From Rhodovulum marinum (GTDB lineage: Bacteria > Pseudomonadota > Alphaproteobacteria > Rhodobacterales > Rhodobacteraceae): 64,000 nucleotides of DNA. Positions 17,733 through 26,953 of the stretch are shown in pieces (position 1 is the stretch's first letter; each line of letters starts with the position of its first letter). Made by a program: the position numbers and the translations under genes. The notes under the pieces were generated by a model. The model saw only the letters and a program-made list of their open reading frames with translations, made no database searches and was not told the DNA's origin. Location of the stretch: positions 1-64,000 of the forward strand of contig NZ_SLXP01000003.1 of the NCBI RefSeq assembly GCF_004343075.1, given 5' to 3'.

Positions 17733-18535
17733 AGGAACCCTCCGGTGTCGGCCTGCCCGGTGCGCGCGGCACCCCGGCGGCGGAAATATTCGGCGATGGT
17801 CAGCAGGATCACCGAGGCGACGACCAAGATCGTCCCCAGGGCCATGACCACAGGTATCTTCTGCGGGAAGCGGAGCTGGCCCCAGAGGTAGACGGGCAGC
17901 GTCGGCTCGGTCCCGGTCAGGAAGAAGGCAATGATGAACTCGTCCAGCGAGATCGTGAACGAGATCAGGAGCGACGAGATAATCCCCGGCATCACCAGCG
18001 GTAGCGTGATCAGCCGAAAGCTGGACCAGCGCGTCTCGCCCAGGTCGATCGCGGCCTCTTCCAGCGACAGATCGAGGCTCTGGAACGCCGAGTTCAGGAT
18101 CGCGATGGAAAACGGTGTGCAGATCAGGACGTGCCCCAAGATCACCGTCCAGGCGCCGAGTGACAGGCCCAGCTGCAGCAACACCACCAGCAGAGACACC
18201 GCGACGATGATTTCCGGCAGGACCAGCGGCAGCATGATCAGCCCCATGATCCCCTTCTTGCCCGGAAAGGCAAAGCGGGTGGCCGCGCGCGCAGCCAGGA
18301 TCCCAAGACAGGTGGCCAAAGCCGCCGAGGACAACGCGATGGTCAGGCTGTTCAGGACAGCGGCATGCAACGCCGGGATCTCGGCCAGTTGGCGGAACCA
18401 TTCCCAGGTGAATCCCCTCAGCGGAAAGGCGATCACCGTACCGTCATTGAAGGCGAAAAGCGGCAACAACGCGATCGGCGCATACAGGAACGCAAGGTAC
18501 AGGATCGCGTAGACGCGAAGCGGCCGTTTCATCAC
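17729..18535 (-). CDS. ABC transporter permease (PotC-like)
   Basis: A 268-aa inner membrane permease with six predicted helices and the cytoplasmic EAA loop (EEAAIDLGETRWSSFRLITL, residues about 158-177) that docks the ATPase. The N-terminus (LRVYAILYLAFLYAPIALL) fits PotC-type permeases. The start overlaps the stop of the PotB-like gene by 4 bases and its own stop overlaps the ATPase start by 4 bases, so all three are coupled. Confidence 0.92.
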   Translation of the reverse strand: MMKRPLRVYAILYLAFLYAPIALLPLFAFNDGTVIAFPLRGFTWEWFRQLAEIPALHAAVLNSLTIALSSAALATCLGILAARAATRFAFPGKKGIMGLIMLPLVLPEIIVAVSLLVVLLQLGLSLGAWTVILGHVLICTPFSIAILNSAFQSLDLSLEEAAIDLGETRWSSFRLITLPLVMPGIISSLLISFTISLDEFIIAFFLTGTEPTLPVYLWGQLRFPQKIPVVMALGTILVVASVILLTIAEYFRRRGAARTGQADTGGFL

Positions 18536-19416
18536 TGCCCCCGCAGAAAGCGGCGGGTCAGCGCCAGGAAGACCAGGGCCACCGCGCCCACCATCGCCAT
18601 GGCCAGCACGGCAAGCGCTGCCCCCATCGGCGCGTTGTTGAGTTTAAGGAACTGGGTCTGGATCATGTTCGCGATCATCAGCCCGTCGGGCCCCCCTACC
18701 AGCCGGGGCGTGACGTAATCACCGATGGTCGGGATGAACACGATCAACACCGCCGCCACCACGCCCGGCATCGCCAGCGGCAGCGTCACCCGGAAGAACG
18801 TCATCACATAGCTCTCTCCCAGGTCGCGCCCGGCCTCAAGCAAGGTGCGGTCGATCTTCTCCAGCGCCACGAAGATGGGCAGGATCGCGAACGGCGCATA
18901 GGCATGCGCCAGCGTGATCACCACCGCGTTCACGTTGTAAAGGATGAAGGTCAGCGGCTCATCGATGATCCCCAGCCCCAGGAGCGTGGTGTTGAACACG
19001 CCATTGTATCCCAGGATGACCTTCCACAGGAACACGCGGATCAGATAGCTCGTCCAGAAGGGGATGGTGATCAGGAAGATCCACATCGATTTGCGTTCGG
19101 GGGGGACATAGAAGGACACGAAATACGCGATGGGAAAGGCGGTCAGGACCGTCGCCAGGGTCACCGCCCCCGACACCAGAAGCGACCGGATCAACAACTC
19201 GCCATACAGCGGTTCGCTGAAAGCCTCGCGATAGTTCTTCAACGTCAGGGTCTTGTCGAGGGTCAGGTAATCCTGTGTCCAGAAACTGAACATCACGATC
19301 GCGCCCAGCGGCACCGCCAGAAGCAGCAGCGCATAGGCGAAAGGTGTGGCCACCAGCAGGTAGCCCTGCGCCGTCTCGCTGCGCCCATGGCGGCGCTTCG
19401 TGCGTCCTTCGTTCAT
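18532..19416 (-). CDS. ABC transporter permease (PotB-like)
   Basis: First gene of the operon: a 294-aa permease with six helices, a basic N-terminus and the EAA loop EAGRDLGESYVMTFFRVTLP. The segment TIPFWTSYLIRVFLWKVIL is typical of the PotB/HisM-type spermidine group. No periplasmic binding protein gene lies up- or downstream, so the importer must borrow one encoded elsewhere. The 438-base gap upstream (19417-19854) contains the likely promoter and repeat copy B. Confidence 0.92.
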   Translation of the reverse strand: MNEGRTKRRHGRSETAQGYLLVATPFAYALLLLAVPLGAIVMFSFWTQDYLTLDKTLTLKNYREAFSEPLYGELLIRSLLVSGAVTLATVLTAFPIAYFVSFYVPPERKSMWIFLITIPFWTSYLIRVFLWKVILGYNGVFNTTLLGLGIIDEPLTFILYNVNAVVITLAHAYAPFAILPIFVALEKIDRTLLEAGRDLGESYVMTFFRVTLPLAMPGVVAAVLIVFIPTIGDYVTPRLVGGPDGLMIANMIQTQFLKLNNAPMGAALAVLAMAMVGAVALVFLALTRRFLRGQ

Positions 19417-19854
19417 CCGGCGTGCATGCCTCCCAAGCCCGCGCAGATCATGGGAAGCGTTGCGCTCAGGTGCAAGAGTGCGCGAACGGCGAACGGCGAA
19501 AATCCCGGCGCTTGCCTAAAAATACGGCAGATCGGAAAACCGCCGATCCCGTGGCTCTCTCCGGACCCTGCGCTGGTCGGCGCCAGTCCGACCTCCCCTC
19601 CCCATCCCGTCGCCTAGCGCTGCCGCAGATGGCCGCGATGGCCGGCGCCATGCAAAACCGAAAACGGCCGATCATCTCTGCATCGTTCAAGGAACCGACC
19701 GGCCACAAGCGCCCCAAAAAAGCAGGGTGTCTTCTTCTTGGGTAAAATTCCCCGGGGGTCAGGGGGCAGAGCTCCCAGCCGGTCGCCTTGGCGATAGCCA
19801 AGGCGAAAACGCCACCGGTCAGGGCGGATTGGCGCCCGCGCTCGCCGCCAAACG
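19417..19854. other. Gene-free gap upstream of the ABC operon
   Basis: 438 bases between the ABC operon start and the ccmH stop. The only structure I can support is repeat copy B at 19731-19811. A possible minus-strand reading frame (19466-19801) has no recognisable composition or motif and covers the repeat, so I do not call it. I see no remnant of a binding protein gene. Confidence 0.6.
19731..19811 (+). repeat. Dispersed hairpin repeat, copy B
   Basis: Begins CTTCTTCTTGGG, then a GC-rich part (CCCGGGGGTCAGGGGGCAGA) and a perfect 8-bp hairpin GCCTTGGC-GATA-GCCAAGGC, ending GAAAACG. It aligns with copy A over about 80 bases in the same orientation; the second hairpin keeps its position while both arms change, which suggests selection for structure. 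Confidence 0.65.
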
Positions 19855-20316
19855 CTAGTCGCCCATGATCTCCTTCAGCCGCGCCTGCTCCTCGGGGCTC
19901 AACCCCTCCGAGCCGACCTCGCGGCCGCGGCGTCCACGGATATAGGCAAAGGCCACCAGCAGGCCAAGCCCCAGCATCGCGGGCCCCGCCACGTAAAGCA
20001 CCAGGTTCGACCCCGTGGCCGTCGGTTTCAACAAGACGTATTCGCCATACCGGCCGACGACATAGTCCAGAACCTCTTCATCCGAGTCGCCGGCCTCGAT
20101 CCGCTCGCGCACCAGCAGGCGCAGGTCCTTTGCAAGCGACGCGTTGGAATCGTCGATACTCTCGTTGCGGCAAACCAGGCAACGCAGCCCCTTGGAAATC
20201 TCCCGCGCGCGGGCTTCCTCGGCCGGATCTTCCAGAACCTCGGATGGTTCGACCGCAAACGCAGGTCCGCTAAGGCCAAGGGCAAGCGACAGCACCAGCA
20301 TGAACCGTTTCAGCAT
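19855..20316 (-). CDS. ccmH: Cytochrome c maturation protein CcmH (Ccl2/CycL type)
   Basis: Periplasm-facing thiol protein that reduces the haem-binding CXXCH of apocytochrome c. 153 aa with signal peptide (1-21, ending GPAFA), the conserved redox motif LRCLVCRN (Cys46 and Cys49) and a C-terminal membrane anchor (about 104-124). The short length matches the single-domain CcmH of alphaproteobacteria, with the TPR part (CcmI) encoded elsewhere. It starts 7 bases after ccmF on the same strand. Confidence 0.95.
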   Translation of the reverse strand: MLKRFMLVLSLALGLSGPAFAVEPSEVLEDPAEEARAREISKGLRCLVCRNESIDDSNASLAKDLRLLVRERIEAGDSDEEVLDYVVGRYGEYVLLKPTATGSNLVLYVAGPAMLGLGLLVAFAYIRGRRGREVGSEGLSPEEQARLKEIMGD

Positions 20317-20323
20317 CGCACCC

Positions 20324-22300
20324 TCACTCCGCCGGCATCGGTGCCGCGCCCCGGTCCTTGCGCGCGCCTGCCGCGACGCGCACCCGGCGGTCCGAAAGGC
20401 TCAGCCCGCCACCCAGCGCCATGATGATCGCGCCCATCCAGATCCAGTTCGCGAAGGGTTTGATATAGCCGCGCACCGCCCATCCCCCGCTTTCTTGCGG
20501 GTCTCCGATGACCAGATAGATGTCACGGAAGAAACCGTTATCCAGAGCGGCCTCGGTCGTCGGCATGCCGGCCACCGGATAAACGCGCTTTTCAGGGTAA
20601 AGCGTCGCTGTCCGGCGTTCGCCCTGCCAGATGCCCATCGTGGCGGTTGTCGAGATATAGTTCGGCCCCTGCACCCGTTCGACGGAGTCGAGGGTGATGC
20701 CATAGCTGCCCAGGTCGAACCGTTCGCCCACCTTGGCCACGCGGATATCCTCGATCTGCCAGGCCATGACGCCCGCCACCCCGATGATCGTGATACCAAG
20801 ACCGGAATGGGCCACCGTTTTACCCCAGTCGGCACGGGGCAAACGCCAGATCCGGCCCAGCTTGTGGGCCAGCGGGGCCCTGCCCGCGCGTGTCCAAAGA
20901 TCGACCGCCGCCCCCGCGATCAGCCAGGTTCCAAGCGCCACCCCCACCGGTCCAAACGCGCTTCGCCCGGTCTGCATCGCCCAGGCCAGCGCACCGAGCG
21001 CCAGCGCCAGTACCATGGCCGGCACCAGCCGGGTCACAGCCCGGCCAAGCCGCGCACGTTTCCAAGGCAACATCGCCCCGACCGGCAGGATGATCGCCAG
21101 CGCCACCATGAAGGGCGTGAACGCTATGTTGAAAAAGGGCGCACCCACCGAAAGCTTGCGGGCAAAGGCCATCTCGGCCACCAGCGGCCAGATCGTTCCG
21201 ACAAACACCACAAGGGCCGAAACAGCCAGCAGGATGTTGTTGAACACGAGGGCGGATTCGCGGCTGACGATCCCGAAAATTCCCTTTGCCTCCATCGCGC
21301 TGGCCCGCGCGGCGAACAACATCAGCGCGCCGCCCATGAAGACACCGAGGATCAGCAACAGGAACATGCCCCGCTCGGGGTCCGAGGCGAAGGCGTGCAC
21401 GCTGGTGATGATCCCGGACCGAGTGATGAATGCCCCGATCAGCGAGAAGCCGAACGCCACGATCGCCAGCAGGACCGTCCAGCTTTTCAGCGCTTCGCGT
21501 TTCTCGACGACGATCGCGGAATGCAGCAGCGCCGCGGCAATCAGCCAGGGCATGAAGGACGCGTTCTCGACCGGGTCCCAGAACCAGAAGCCGCCCCAGC
21601 CAAGTTCGTAATAGGCCCACCACGACCCCAGCGCGATGCCGATAGTCAGGCAGATCCAGGCCGCCAATGTCCAGGGCCGCACCCAACGCCCCCAGGCGGC
21701 ATCGACCCGCCCTTCGATCAGCGCCGCGACCGCGAAGGAAAAGCAGATAGAAAGGCCGACATAGCCGAGATAGAGGAAAGGCGGATGGAAGGCGAGCCCC
21801 GGATCCTGCAACAGCGGGTTCAGGTCGCGCCCGTCGAAGGGCACCGCCTGCATGCGCGTGAACGGATTCGAGGTGAACAGGATGAAGGCGAAAAAGGCCG
21901 CCGAGATCGAGGATTGCACCGCCAGCACGCGCGCCCGCAAGGTCGGCGGCAGCCCGCCTCCGAACCAGGCGGCCATGGCGCCGAAAAGCGTCAGGATCAG
22001 CACCCACAAGAGCATCGAACCTTCGTGGTTTCCCCAAACGCCCGAGACCTTGTAAAGCATCGGTTTCAGCGTGTGCGAGTTGTTGACCACCAGGCTGACC
22101 GAAAAATCCGAAGTGACGAACGCATAGGTCAGCGCGGCGAAGCTGAACGCGGTCAGCAGGAATTGCGCGATGGAGGCCGGTTCGGCCATGGCCATCCAGC
22201 CACTCCAGCCTTTTTGGGCGCCGATCAGGGGAACGATGGCCTGCACCAGCGAAATCGCGAAGGCAAGCGTCAGGGCGAAGTGACCAAGCTCGATGAACAT
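20324..22300 (-). CDS. ccmF: Haem lyase CcmF
   Basis: Multi-pass inner membrane subunit of the haem lyase that attaches haem to apocytochrome c. 658 aa with many predicted helices and the WWD haem-handling motif (GWGGFWFWDPVENASFMPW). The start is ATG 22300 (MFIELGHFALTLAFAISL); the open frame upstream to 22396 lacks family character. ccmH follows after 7 bases. The lysis cassette lies directly upstream, separated from ccmF by 82 bases after the 48-residue gene. Confidence 0.96.
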   Translation of the reverse strand: MFIELGHFALTLAFAISLVQAIVPLIGAQKGWSGWMAMAEPASIAQFLLTAFSFAALTYAFVTSDFSVSLVVNNSHTLKPMLYKVSGVWGNHEGSMLLWVLILTLFGAMAAWFGGGLPPTLRARVLAVQSSISAAFFAFILFTSNPFTRMQAVPFDGRDLNPLLQDPGLAFHPPFLYLGYVGLSICFSFAVAALIEGRVDAAWGRWVRPWTLAAWICLTIGIALGSWWAYYELGWGGFWFWDPVENASFMPWLIAAALLHSAIVVEKREALKSWTVLLAIVAFGFSLIGAFITRSGIITSVHAFASDPERGMFLLLILGVFMGGALMLFAARASAMEAKGIFGIVSRESALVFNNILLAVSALVVFVGTIWPLVAEMAFARKLSVGAPFFNIAFTPFMVALAIILPVGAMLPWKRARLGRAVTRLVPAMVLALALGALAWAMQTGRSAFGPVGVALGTWLIAGAAVDLWTRAGRAPLAHKLGRIWRLPRADWGKTVAHSGLGITIIGVAGVMAWQIEDIRVAKVGERFDLGSYGITLDSVERVQGPNYISTTATMGIWQGERRTATLYPEKRVYPVAGMPTTEAALDNGFFRDIYLVIGDPQESGGWAVRGYIKPFANWIWMGAIIMALGGGLSLSDRRVRVAAGARKDRGAAPMPAE

Positions 22301-22382
22301 GAGTAAAGTATTAGACGCCCCGGCGGCCCGCGCCAATCGCTTTTCGCCTGCCCGGCCGGGGTGCTGACAGGATCGTGAGCGA

Positions 22383-22529
22383 CTAGAACAGCGCAAGCAC
22401 CAGTGCGACCCCGGCCAGGGCGATCAGCAGGTCACGGCACAGCGGCTCGGCGCGGTCCTGTTGCCAGAATGCCGCGAGGCTTCCGAGCGCCATGAGCGCG
22501 CAAAGATCGGCGGCGAAAGGCACGGTCAT
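22383..22529 (-). CDS. 48-residue membrane protein overlapping the holin gene
   Basis: Very small frame of 48 codons plus stop. The start ATG overlaps the holin stop in an ATGA. The product has two hydrophobic stretches, residues about 4-21 (PFAADLCALMALGSLAAF) and 33-48 (DLLIALAGVALVLALF), joined by a charged loop (WQQDRAEPLCR). No family recognised. Coupling to the holin suggests a role in lysis timing (antiholin, pinholin-like or spanin-like), but this is inference. Third-position GC is high, as in its neighbours. Confidence 0.6.
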   Translation of the reverse strand: MTVPFAADLCALMALGSLAAFWQQDRAEPLCRDLLIALAGVALVLALF

Positions 22530-23161
22530 CCCTGCGACCTCCACGCCTCGAGCGCAGGATTTGGCCCGGTGCTTCGATGGGGCGTCGCGCCGGACGTGGC
22601 GGGCGCATCGGCCGGTACAGACCCGGCGCCACGCCCACCCGGCGCAGGCTGCGGCGGCGTGGGGGGGGCTGCAGGCGTCCGCGGCGCCGAAGGCGCATCC
22701 AACTCGCCCAAGGCCCGCAGGTTGTCGACCACCACTGGCGCACGCGCAACGGTTTCAGCGATCGACCGCTGGAATTCCTGGCCCTTGGCCTGATAGCGCG
22801 AGCCGAAATAGAAGCTGATGATCGCACCCAGCAACCACCACAGCGGCTCGGGCACCAGCGCCACCCCCTGCATTCGCGAGGCGAACCAGACGGGGTCGAC
22901 CATTGCCGAGGCCGCAAGGAACACCGTTCCCAGCGCCAGAAGCGGCCGCGGCAACCGGTTCATCCCGTCGATCACACGATCGAAGACGCAGCGATTGGGG
23001 TGCGCGAATTCCTGGGCGAACTGCTGCAGCGCCGCGGTCTGGATTTCGGCCGCACGCCGGTCGGCGGCGTCGGAATTGACGCGGAACACCTCTGCCGCTT
23101 CGGCGACAACATTACGCCCGCTGCCGAACAAGATACCGGCCAGTCCCTGGATCAGTCCCAT
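22526..23161 (-). CDS. Holin of the 3-TM holin family, GTA-lysis type
   Basis: A 211-aa membrane protein with hydrophobic segments at residues about 72-90 and 105-122 (LWWLLGAIISFYFGSRY) and the N-terminal MGLIQGLAGILFGSGRNVV of the phage/GTA holin_3TM family. The C-terminal tail (about 155-211) is Pro/Ala-rich. It would permeabilise the inner membrane so that the endolysin can reach the wall. It overlaps the endolysin gene by 10 bases and the 48-residue gene by 4. As I recall, R. capsulatus uses an adjacent endolysin and holin (rcc00555/rcc00556) for GTA release. Confidence 0.85.
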   Translation of the reverse strand: MGLIQGLAGILFGSGRNVVAEAAEVFRVNSDAADRRAAEIQTAALQQFAQEFAHPNRCVFDRVIDGMNRLPRPLLALGTVFLAASAMVDPVWFASRMQGVALVPEPLWWLLGAIISFYFGSRYQAKGQEFQRSIAETVARAPVVVDNLRALGELDAPSAPRTPAAPPTPPQPAPGGRGAGSVPADAPATSGATPHRSTGPNPALEAWRSQG

Positions 23162-23763
23162 TTCGATGTCCTCTCTCGATGCTCGGCATCGCTGAGGTGA
23201 TAGCGAGGCGAGATGAATTCCTCGGCCCTCAGTATCCAGCCGCCCTTGCCACCGTCCCGGCGGCGGGCATATTTACGGCTGGCCGGGCGCCGGTCGGCGA
23301 TCGCGTAGTAATAGTTGCGCCGGGCGATGCCATAGGCGTCTGCGATATGATCCGGCGCCGCGGCCGCGGCTGTTTCGGCTGCAAGCGCAGTATGAGGACC
23401 GATCACCCCGTCGACGGTCACGCGCTGCCCCATGTCGTTGAACAACCGTTGCAGAATGCGCACCGCATTCGATCCGGCATTCACGAACATGTCGAAGACC
23501 GAGGGTTGCAGGACCTCGGGCAAGAGATGGATCCGCGGCCGTTGGAAATAGTGAACGATGAACACGTCCACCGCCTCTTCGGGTGAAAGCGCCTTGACAT
23601 CGTCCACGGTGACCAGCCCATCGCCGGTGATATCGGCTTTCAGACGGCGCAGGGTGGCAAGCGTGACCCCGTGTTTGGTGGCGCCACCGGGATCGTCGGG
23701 ATCGTTCACGAAGCCGCCTTCGCGGATAACGATCTCCTCGGCAAGAATCCGGATCTTTTCCAT
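23152..23763 (-). CDS. GH108 family endolysin (N-acetylmuramidase)
   Basis: Phage-type peptidoglycan hydrolase of 203 aa. The catalytic block EGGFVNDPDDPGGATKHGVT has Glu15 in the glycosyl hydrolase 108 position, and the peptidoglycan-binding domain 3 part follows (about 85-190; VFDMFVNAGSNAVRILQRL). No signal peptide, so it depends on the holin. It is first in the cassette; the 260-base gap upstream (23764-24023) probably holds its promoter and includes TTAACCA (minus strand, 23811-23817), a CtrA-like half site. Confidence 0.9.
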   Translation of the reverse strand: MEKIRILAEEIVIREGGFVNDPDDPGGATKHGVTLATLRRLKADITGDGLVTVDDVKALSPEEAVDVFIVHYFQRPRIHLLPEVLQPSVFDMFVNAGSNAVRILQRLFNDMGQRVTVDGVIGPHTALAAETAAAAAPDHIADAYGIARRNYYYAIADRRPASRKYARRRDGGKGGWILRAEEFISPRYHLSDAEHRERTSKWD

Positions 23764-24023
23764 CGAACCCCCCGTCCTTTGGTCGAAGCGAAGGGCATTC
23801 TTGGCGATGTTGGTTAAGGTCGGGCGTTGGCGGCGGACGCCCGGTTCACCCGTGATAAAGGGTGCGGATCATCCGATGTCGCGCCTGTCGAATGCGGGCG
23901 CTGCAAGGTTGTCCGAGTTGTTGAGCGCTGCGCAGTGGACGGCCGCGAGCAACTGAGGGAGAATCGAATTTTCAGGAACAGCGCGCCCGACGGCGCGCCG
24001 TCCGGGGTCTCGGCCTTCCGGCC

Positions 24024-24485
24024 TTAGCTGCCGCTTGGCGGATTGCCGGGGTCGTGGCGATAGACACCCTGTTCCTTCAGCGCGTCGACGACTTCTTTGG
24101 GCATGTAGCTTTCGTCATGCTTGGCCAGGATCTCGGTGGCCTCGAACACGCCGTCGATCAAACGGCCGGTTCCGATCATGCCCTGGTTTTCCGCGAACAG
24201 GTCGGGCAGCACGCCGGTATAGGCCACCGGCACCACCGCGCCGCCATCGGTCACGTTGAAGCGGATCGTCTCGCCCTGGCCCCGCTGTAGGCTGCCGGCC
24301 TCGACCAGTCCGCCGATGCGGAAGGTTTCGGTCGGCGGCGGGGGCGCCTCGACGATCTGGCTGGGCGCGCGGAAAAAGTTGATCCCGTCCCGCATCGCGT
24401 AGCCGATCAGCCCGGTCGACAACCCAAGCGCCACGAAGGCCACCACGATGATCTGAACCCGGCGTTTCTTTTTCAGTCCGCGCAT
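24024..24485 (-). CDS. ccmE: Haem chaperone CcmE
   Basis: Periplasmic haem carrier that binds haem covalently and passes it to CcmF. 153 aa with an N-terminal membrane anchor (about 9-30), an OB-fold (FRIGGLVEAGSL, VAYTGVLPDLF) and the haem-attachment histidine His123 in LAKHDESYMP, with Tyr127 following. It lies 15 bases downstream of argC on the same strand and is separated from ccmF by the lysis cassette, an unusual interruption of a ccm cluster. Confidence 0.96.
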   Translation of the reverse strand: MRGLKKKRRVQIIVVAFVALGLSTGLIGYAMRDGINFFRAPSQIVEAPPPPTETFRIGGLVEAGSLQRGQGETIRFNVTDGGAVVPVAYTGVLPDLFAENQGMIGTGRLIDGVFEATEILAKHDESYMPKEVVDALKEQGVYRHDPGNPPSGS

Positions 24486-24500
24486 CCGTCTCTCTCCACC

Positions 24501-25529
24501 TCAGGGGAAGCAGGGAGCCAACATCAGCCCCGTCTCCTCCGCGATCCCCAGCATCAGGTTGGCGTTCTGCATCGCCTGCCCCGAAGACCCCTTGGTCAGG
24601 TTGTCGAGCGCGGCGATCACCAACGCCCGCCCCGGCCGCCTGTCACCCACCACACCGATATGCACAAAGTTCGAACCGCGCACATGCCGGGTTGAGGGAT
24701 GTTCGCCCAAGGGCAAAACCTGCATGAAGATTTCATCTTCGTAGGCCTTTGCCAAGACGGAATGAATCTCCTGTGCCTCGCCGCGCACCCAACAGGTGGC
24801 CAGGATTCCGCGGTTCGCGGGGATCAGGTGGGGGGTGAACTGTACCTCGACCGGGCGTCCCGCGGCCTTGGAAAACTCCTGGTCGAACTCCCCCAAATGC
24901 CTGTGAATCCCGCCCACGGCATAGGCATGGAACCCTTCGGACAGTTCGGCATGCAGGAGGTTTTCCTTGAGCGCCCTGCCCGCCCCTGACACCCCCGCCT
25001 TTAGGTCGATCACGATCTCGTCAAGGTTGATCACGCCGGCCTCGATCAGCGGACGGATCGCGTATTGCCCCGCCGCCGCGTTGCAACCGGTGCCCGCAAC
25101 CAGACGTGCGGTGCGAATCTCGTCGCGATAGAACTCGGTCAGGCCGTAGACTGCCTCGGCCTGCAATTCGAGCGCGGCATGGGGCTTGCCGTACCACTTC
25201 TCGTAGGCTGCGGGGTCGCGCAGCCGGAAATCGGCCGACAGGTCCACGACCTTGAGATCACGCGGCAACTCGCGGATCACTGCCTGGCTGGTCGCGTGCG
25301 GCAAGGCACAAAACGCGAGGTCGACCCCCGAAAAGTCGATATCATCGATCTTCACGAGATCCGGCAGATCAAGGTGGCGCAAATGCGGGAAAACGTCCGC
25401 CATTGGCTGGCCCGCCTTTCGTTCGCCCGAAAGCGCGACGATGCGCAGCCCCGGGTGCGTGGCGATCAGCCGGACAAGTTCCGCCCCGGTATAGCCCGAG
25501 GCACCCAGAATGGCGACGGAATGGGTCAT
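24501..25529 (-). CDS. argC: N-acetyl-gamma-glutamyl-phosphate reductase
   Basis: NADPH-dependent third step of arginine synthesis. 342 aa with N-terminal Rossmann motif [10 protein letters not shown], catalytic Cys149 (in [11 protein letters not shown] rather than the common NPGCYPT) and the conserved HRHLGE histidine region. ATG 25529 starts directly before the Rossmann strand ([11 protein letters not shown]); a longer frame to 25583 is not supported. 15 bases before ccmE; 54 bases after murI. Confidence 0.95.
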   Translation of the reverse strand: MTHSVAILGASGYTGAELVRLIATHPGLRIVALSGERKAGQPMADVFPHLRHLDLPDLVKIDDIDFSGVDLAFCALPHATSQAVIRELPRDLKVVDLSADFRLRDPAAYEKWYGKPHAALELQAEAVYGLTEFYRDEIRTARLVAGTGCNAAAGQYAIRPLIEAGVINLDEIVIDLKAGVSGAGRALKENLLHAELSEGFHAYAVGGIHRHLGEFDQEFSKAAGRPVEVQFTPHLIPANRGILATCWVRGEAQEIHSVLAKAYEDEIFMQVLPLGEHPSTRHVRGSNFVHIGVVGDRRPGRALVIAALDNLTKGSSGQAMQNANLMLGIAEETGLMLAPCFP

Positions 25530-25583
25530 CGAAGGCTCCTGCGATATCGCAGCGGTTCTAGACGCGAACGTGCGCGCCCGCAA

Positions 25584-26396
25584 TCACGCCACGCGGAATT
25601 CGATGCGACGGCGCAGGAATTGCGTGGCCTTGTCCGATACCGTGGCCGGATCGCCCGTGGTCAGGAACATCCGCTCGGTGCCGGACCCAATCATGTCGGG
25701 ATGGCGCCCCAGATAGTCCGCCAGGCTTTCCGCCACGAGATCGGCTTGGGAATAGACCTTGACCCCCGGCCCAAGAGCCTCCTGGAAGGCCTTTTCCATC
25801 AGCGGGTAATGCGTGCAGCCAAGGATCGCGGCCTCGGGATGCGGCATGCGTCGTTTAAGTGCCTCGACATGCGACCGCACCAGCGCCTCGGCCAGCATCT
25901 CGTCGCCCTGTTCGATCGCGTCGACCACACCGCCACAAGGCTGCGCCTCGACATCGACGCCGATGGCGCGAAATGCCAGTTCGCGCTGGAAGGCGCGGCT
26001 GGCCACCGTCGCGGGTGTGGCGAACAGCGCCACGTGTTTCACCGCGACCTCGCGCGGCGGGGAATTGTCACCCCATTGCCGTTCTGTCAGCGCCTCGATC
26101 AGCGGCACGAAGACGCCCAGCACGCGCTTATCCTTGGGCACCCAGCTTTCCTGCATTCGCCGAAGTGCAGCGGCCGAGGCGGTGTTGCAGGCCAGGATCA
26201 CCAGGTCGCAGCCTGCATCGAACAACCGGCTGACCGCCGCGGTGGTCAGACGATAAACGTCCTCGGCGTCTCGGATGCCGTAGGGCGCATGTGCATTGTC
26301 GCCGAAATAGACGAAGGGCACGTCCGGAAGGCGCCGCGCCACCGCGTCCAGCACCGTCAGCCCGCCCAGCCCGGAATCGAACACGCCAACCGCCAT
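25584..26396 (-). CDS. murI: Glutamate racemase
   Basis: Makes D-glutamate for peptidoglycan. 270 aa with N-terminal [10 protein letters not shown] (catalytic Asp) and the two catalytic cysteines, Cys70 in LACNTASA and Cys194 in LGCTHYP. ATG 26396 is chosen because the family sequence begins there. The acyltransferase remnant upstream has lost its stop codon and its frame runs into murI, so murI translation may depend on readthrough coupling or its own promoter within the remnant. Confidence 0.95.
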   Translation of the reverse strand: MAVGVFDSGLGGLTVLDAVARRLPDVPFVYFGDNAHAPYGIRDAEDVYRLTTAAVSRLFDAGCDLVILACNTASAAALRRMQESWVPKDKRVLGVFVPLIEALTERQWGDNSPPREVAVKHVALFATPATVASRAFQRELAFRAIGVDVEAQPCGGVVDAIEQGDEMLAEALVRSHVEALKRRMPHPEAAILGCTHYPLMEKAFQEALGPGVKVYSQADLVAESLADYLGRHPDMIGSGTERMFLTTGDPATVSDKATQFLRRRIEFRVA

Positions 26397-26943
26397 CGTC
26401 CTCGCCCTCGTAGCGCTTCTTGAACTCGTAGCCGTAATCAAACGACTTCAGAGGCCTCGATGATAACTCATAGGTGGAGTTGCGTGGGAAATCCATCACC
26501 CCATTGGTATCTCGGGCAAGGGCATTCAGCCGCGCCCTGTCGATGGGCTGGCCGATGGCGACGCGAACGGCTTCGTCGACACCCGCACGGAACTCTTTGA
26601 TCAGCAGGGCCAGGCGAAGTGTTTCGCGCAGGTGACTGGCCAGCTGGAACAGGCGCGAATTATGGATGTCGAAAAAGATCGGCACGATCGCGGCATCGGA
26701 TTTCGCGACCATGCGTGCCGTGAAACTGCGCCAGCCCGGATCCATCGGACATGAAAAGGGGCGTGCCGAGGTCCAGACGCTGCCGCCCGGAAACACCCTG
26801 ACCGCACCGCCCGCCGCAAGACAGGACAGCGCCGCCTCGAGGGTCTGGATATTTTCTTGCGCCGCCTCTTTCGTTTCGGCAAAGCGCCTTGATGTCACGC
26901 GCAGCGGCCCGATGCATTTGCGCGAGAGCCCGCACCACGGCAA
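26397..26943 (-). pseudogene. 5'-truncated lysophospholipid acyltransferase remnant
   Basis: About 180 codons matching the C-terminal two-thirds of a PlsC-like lysophospholipid acyltransferase: the FPGGSVWTSARPF block, FTARMVAKSDAAIVPIFFD and SRLFQLASHLRETLRLALL. The N-terminal part with the catalytic HX4D motif is missing; the frame begins abruptly (TTG at 26943) 10 bases after the stop of the oxidoreductase gene. Its own stop is also lost, so the frame runs into murI to 26128. Third-position GC is lower than in neighbours. It looks like the remains of a gene cut by a rearrangement. Confidence 0.68.
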
Positions 26944-26953
26944 TGATAACGCT

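Noticed and set aside
19466-19801. Minus-strand frame of 111 codons in the gap before the ABC operon
   Set aside because: Covers repeat copy B; no recognisable motif and composition unlike neighbours.
20144-22306. 720-codon plus-strand frame opposite ccmF/ccmH
   Set aside because: Low-complexity Arg/His/Pro-rich antisense shadow of a well-supported membrane protein gene.
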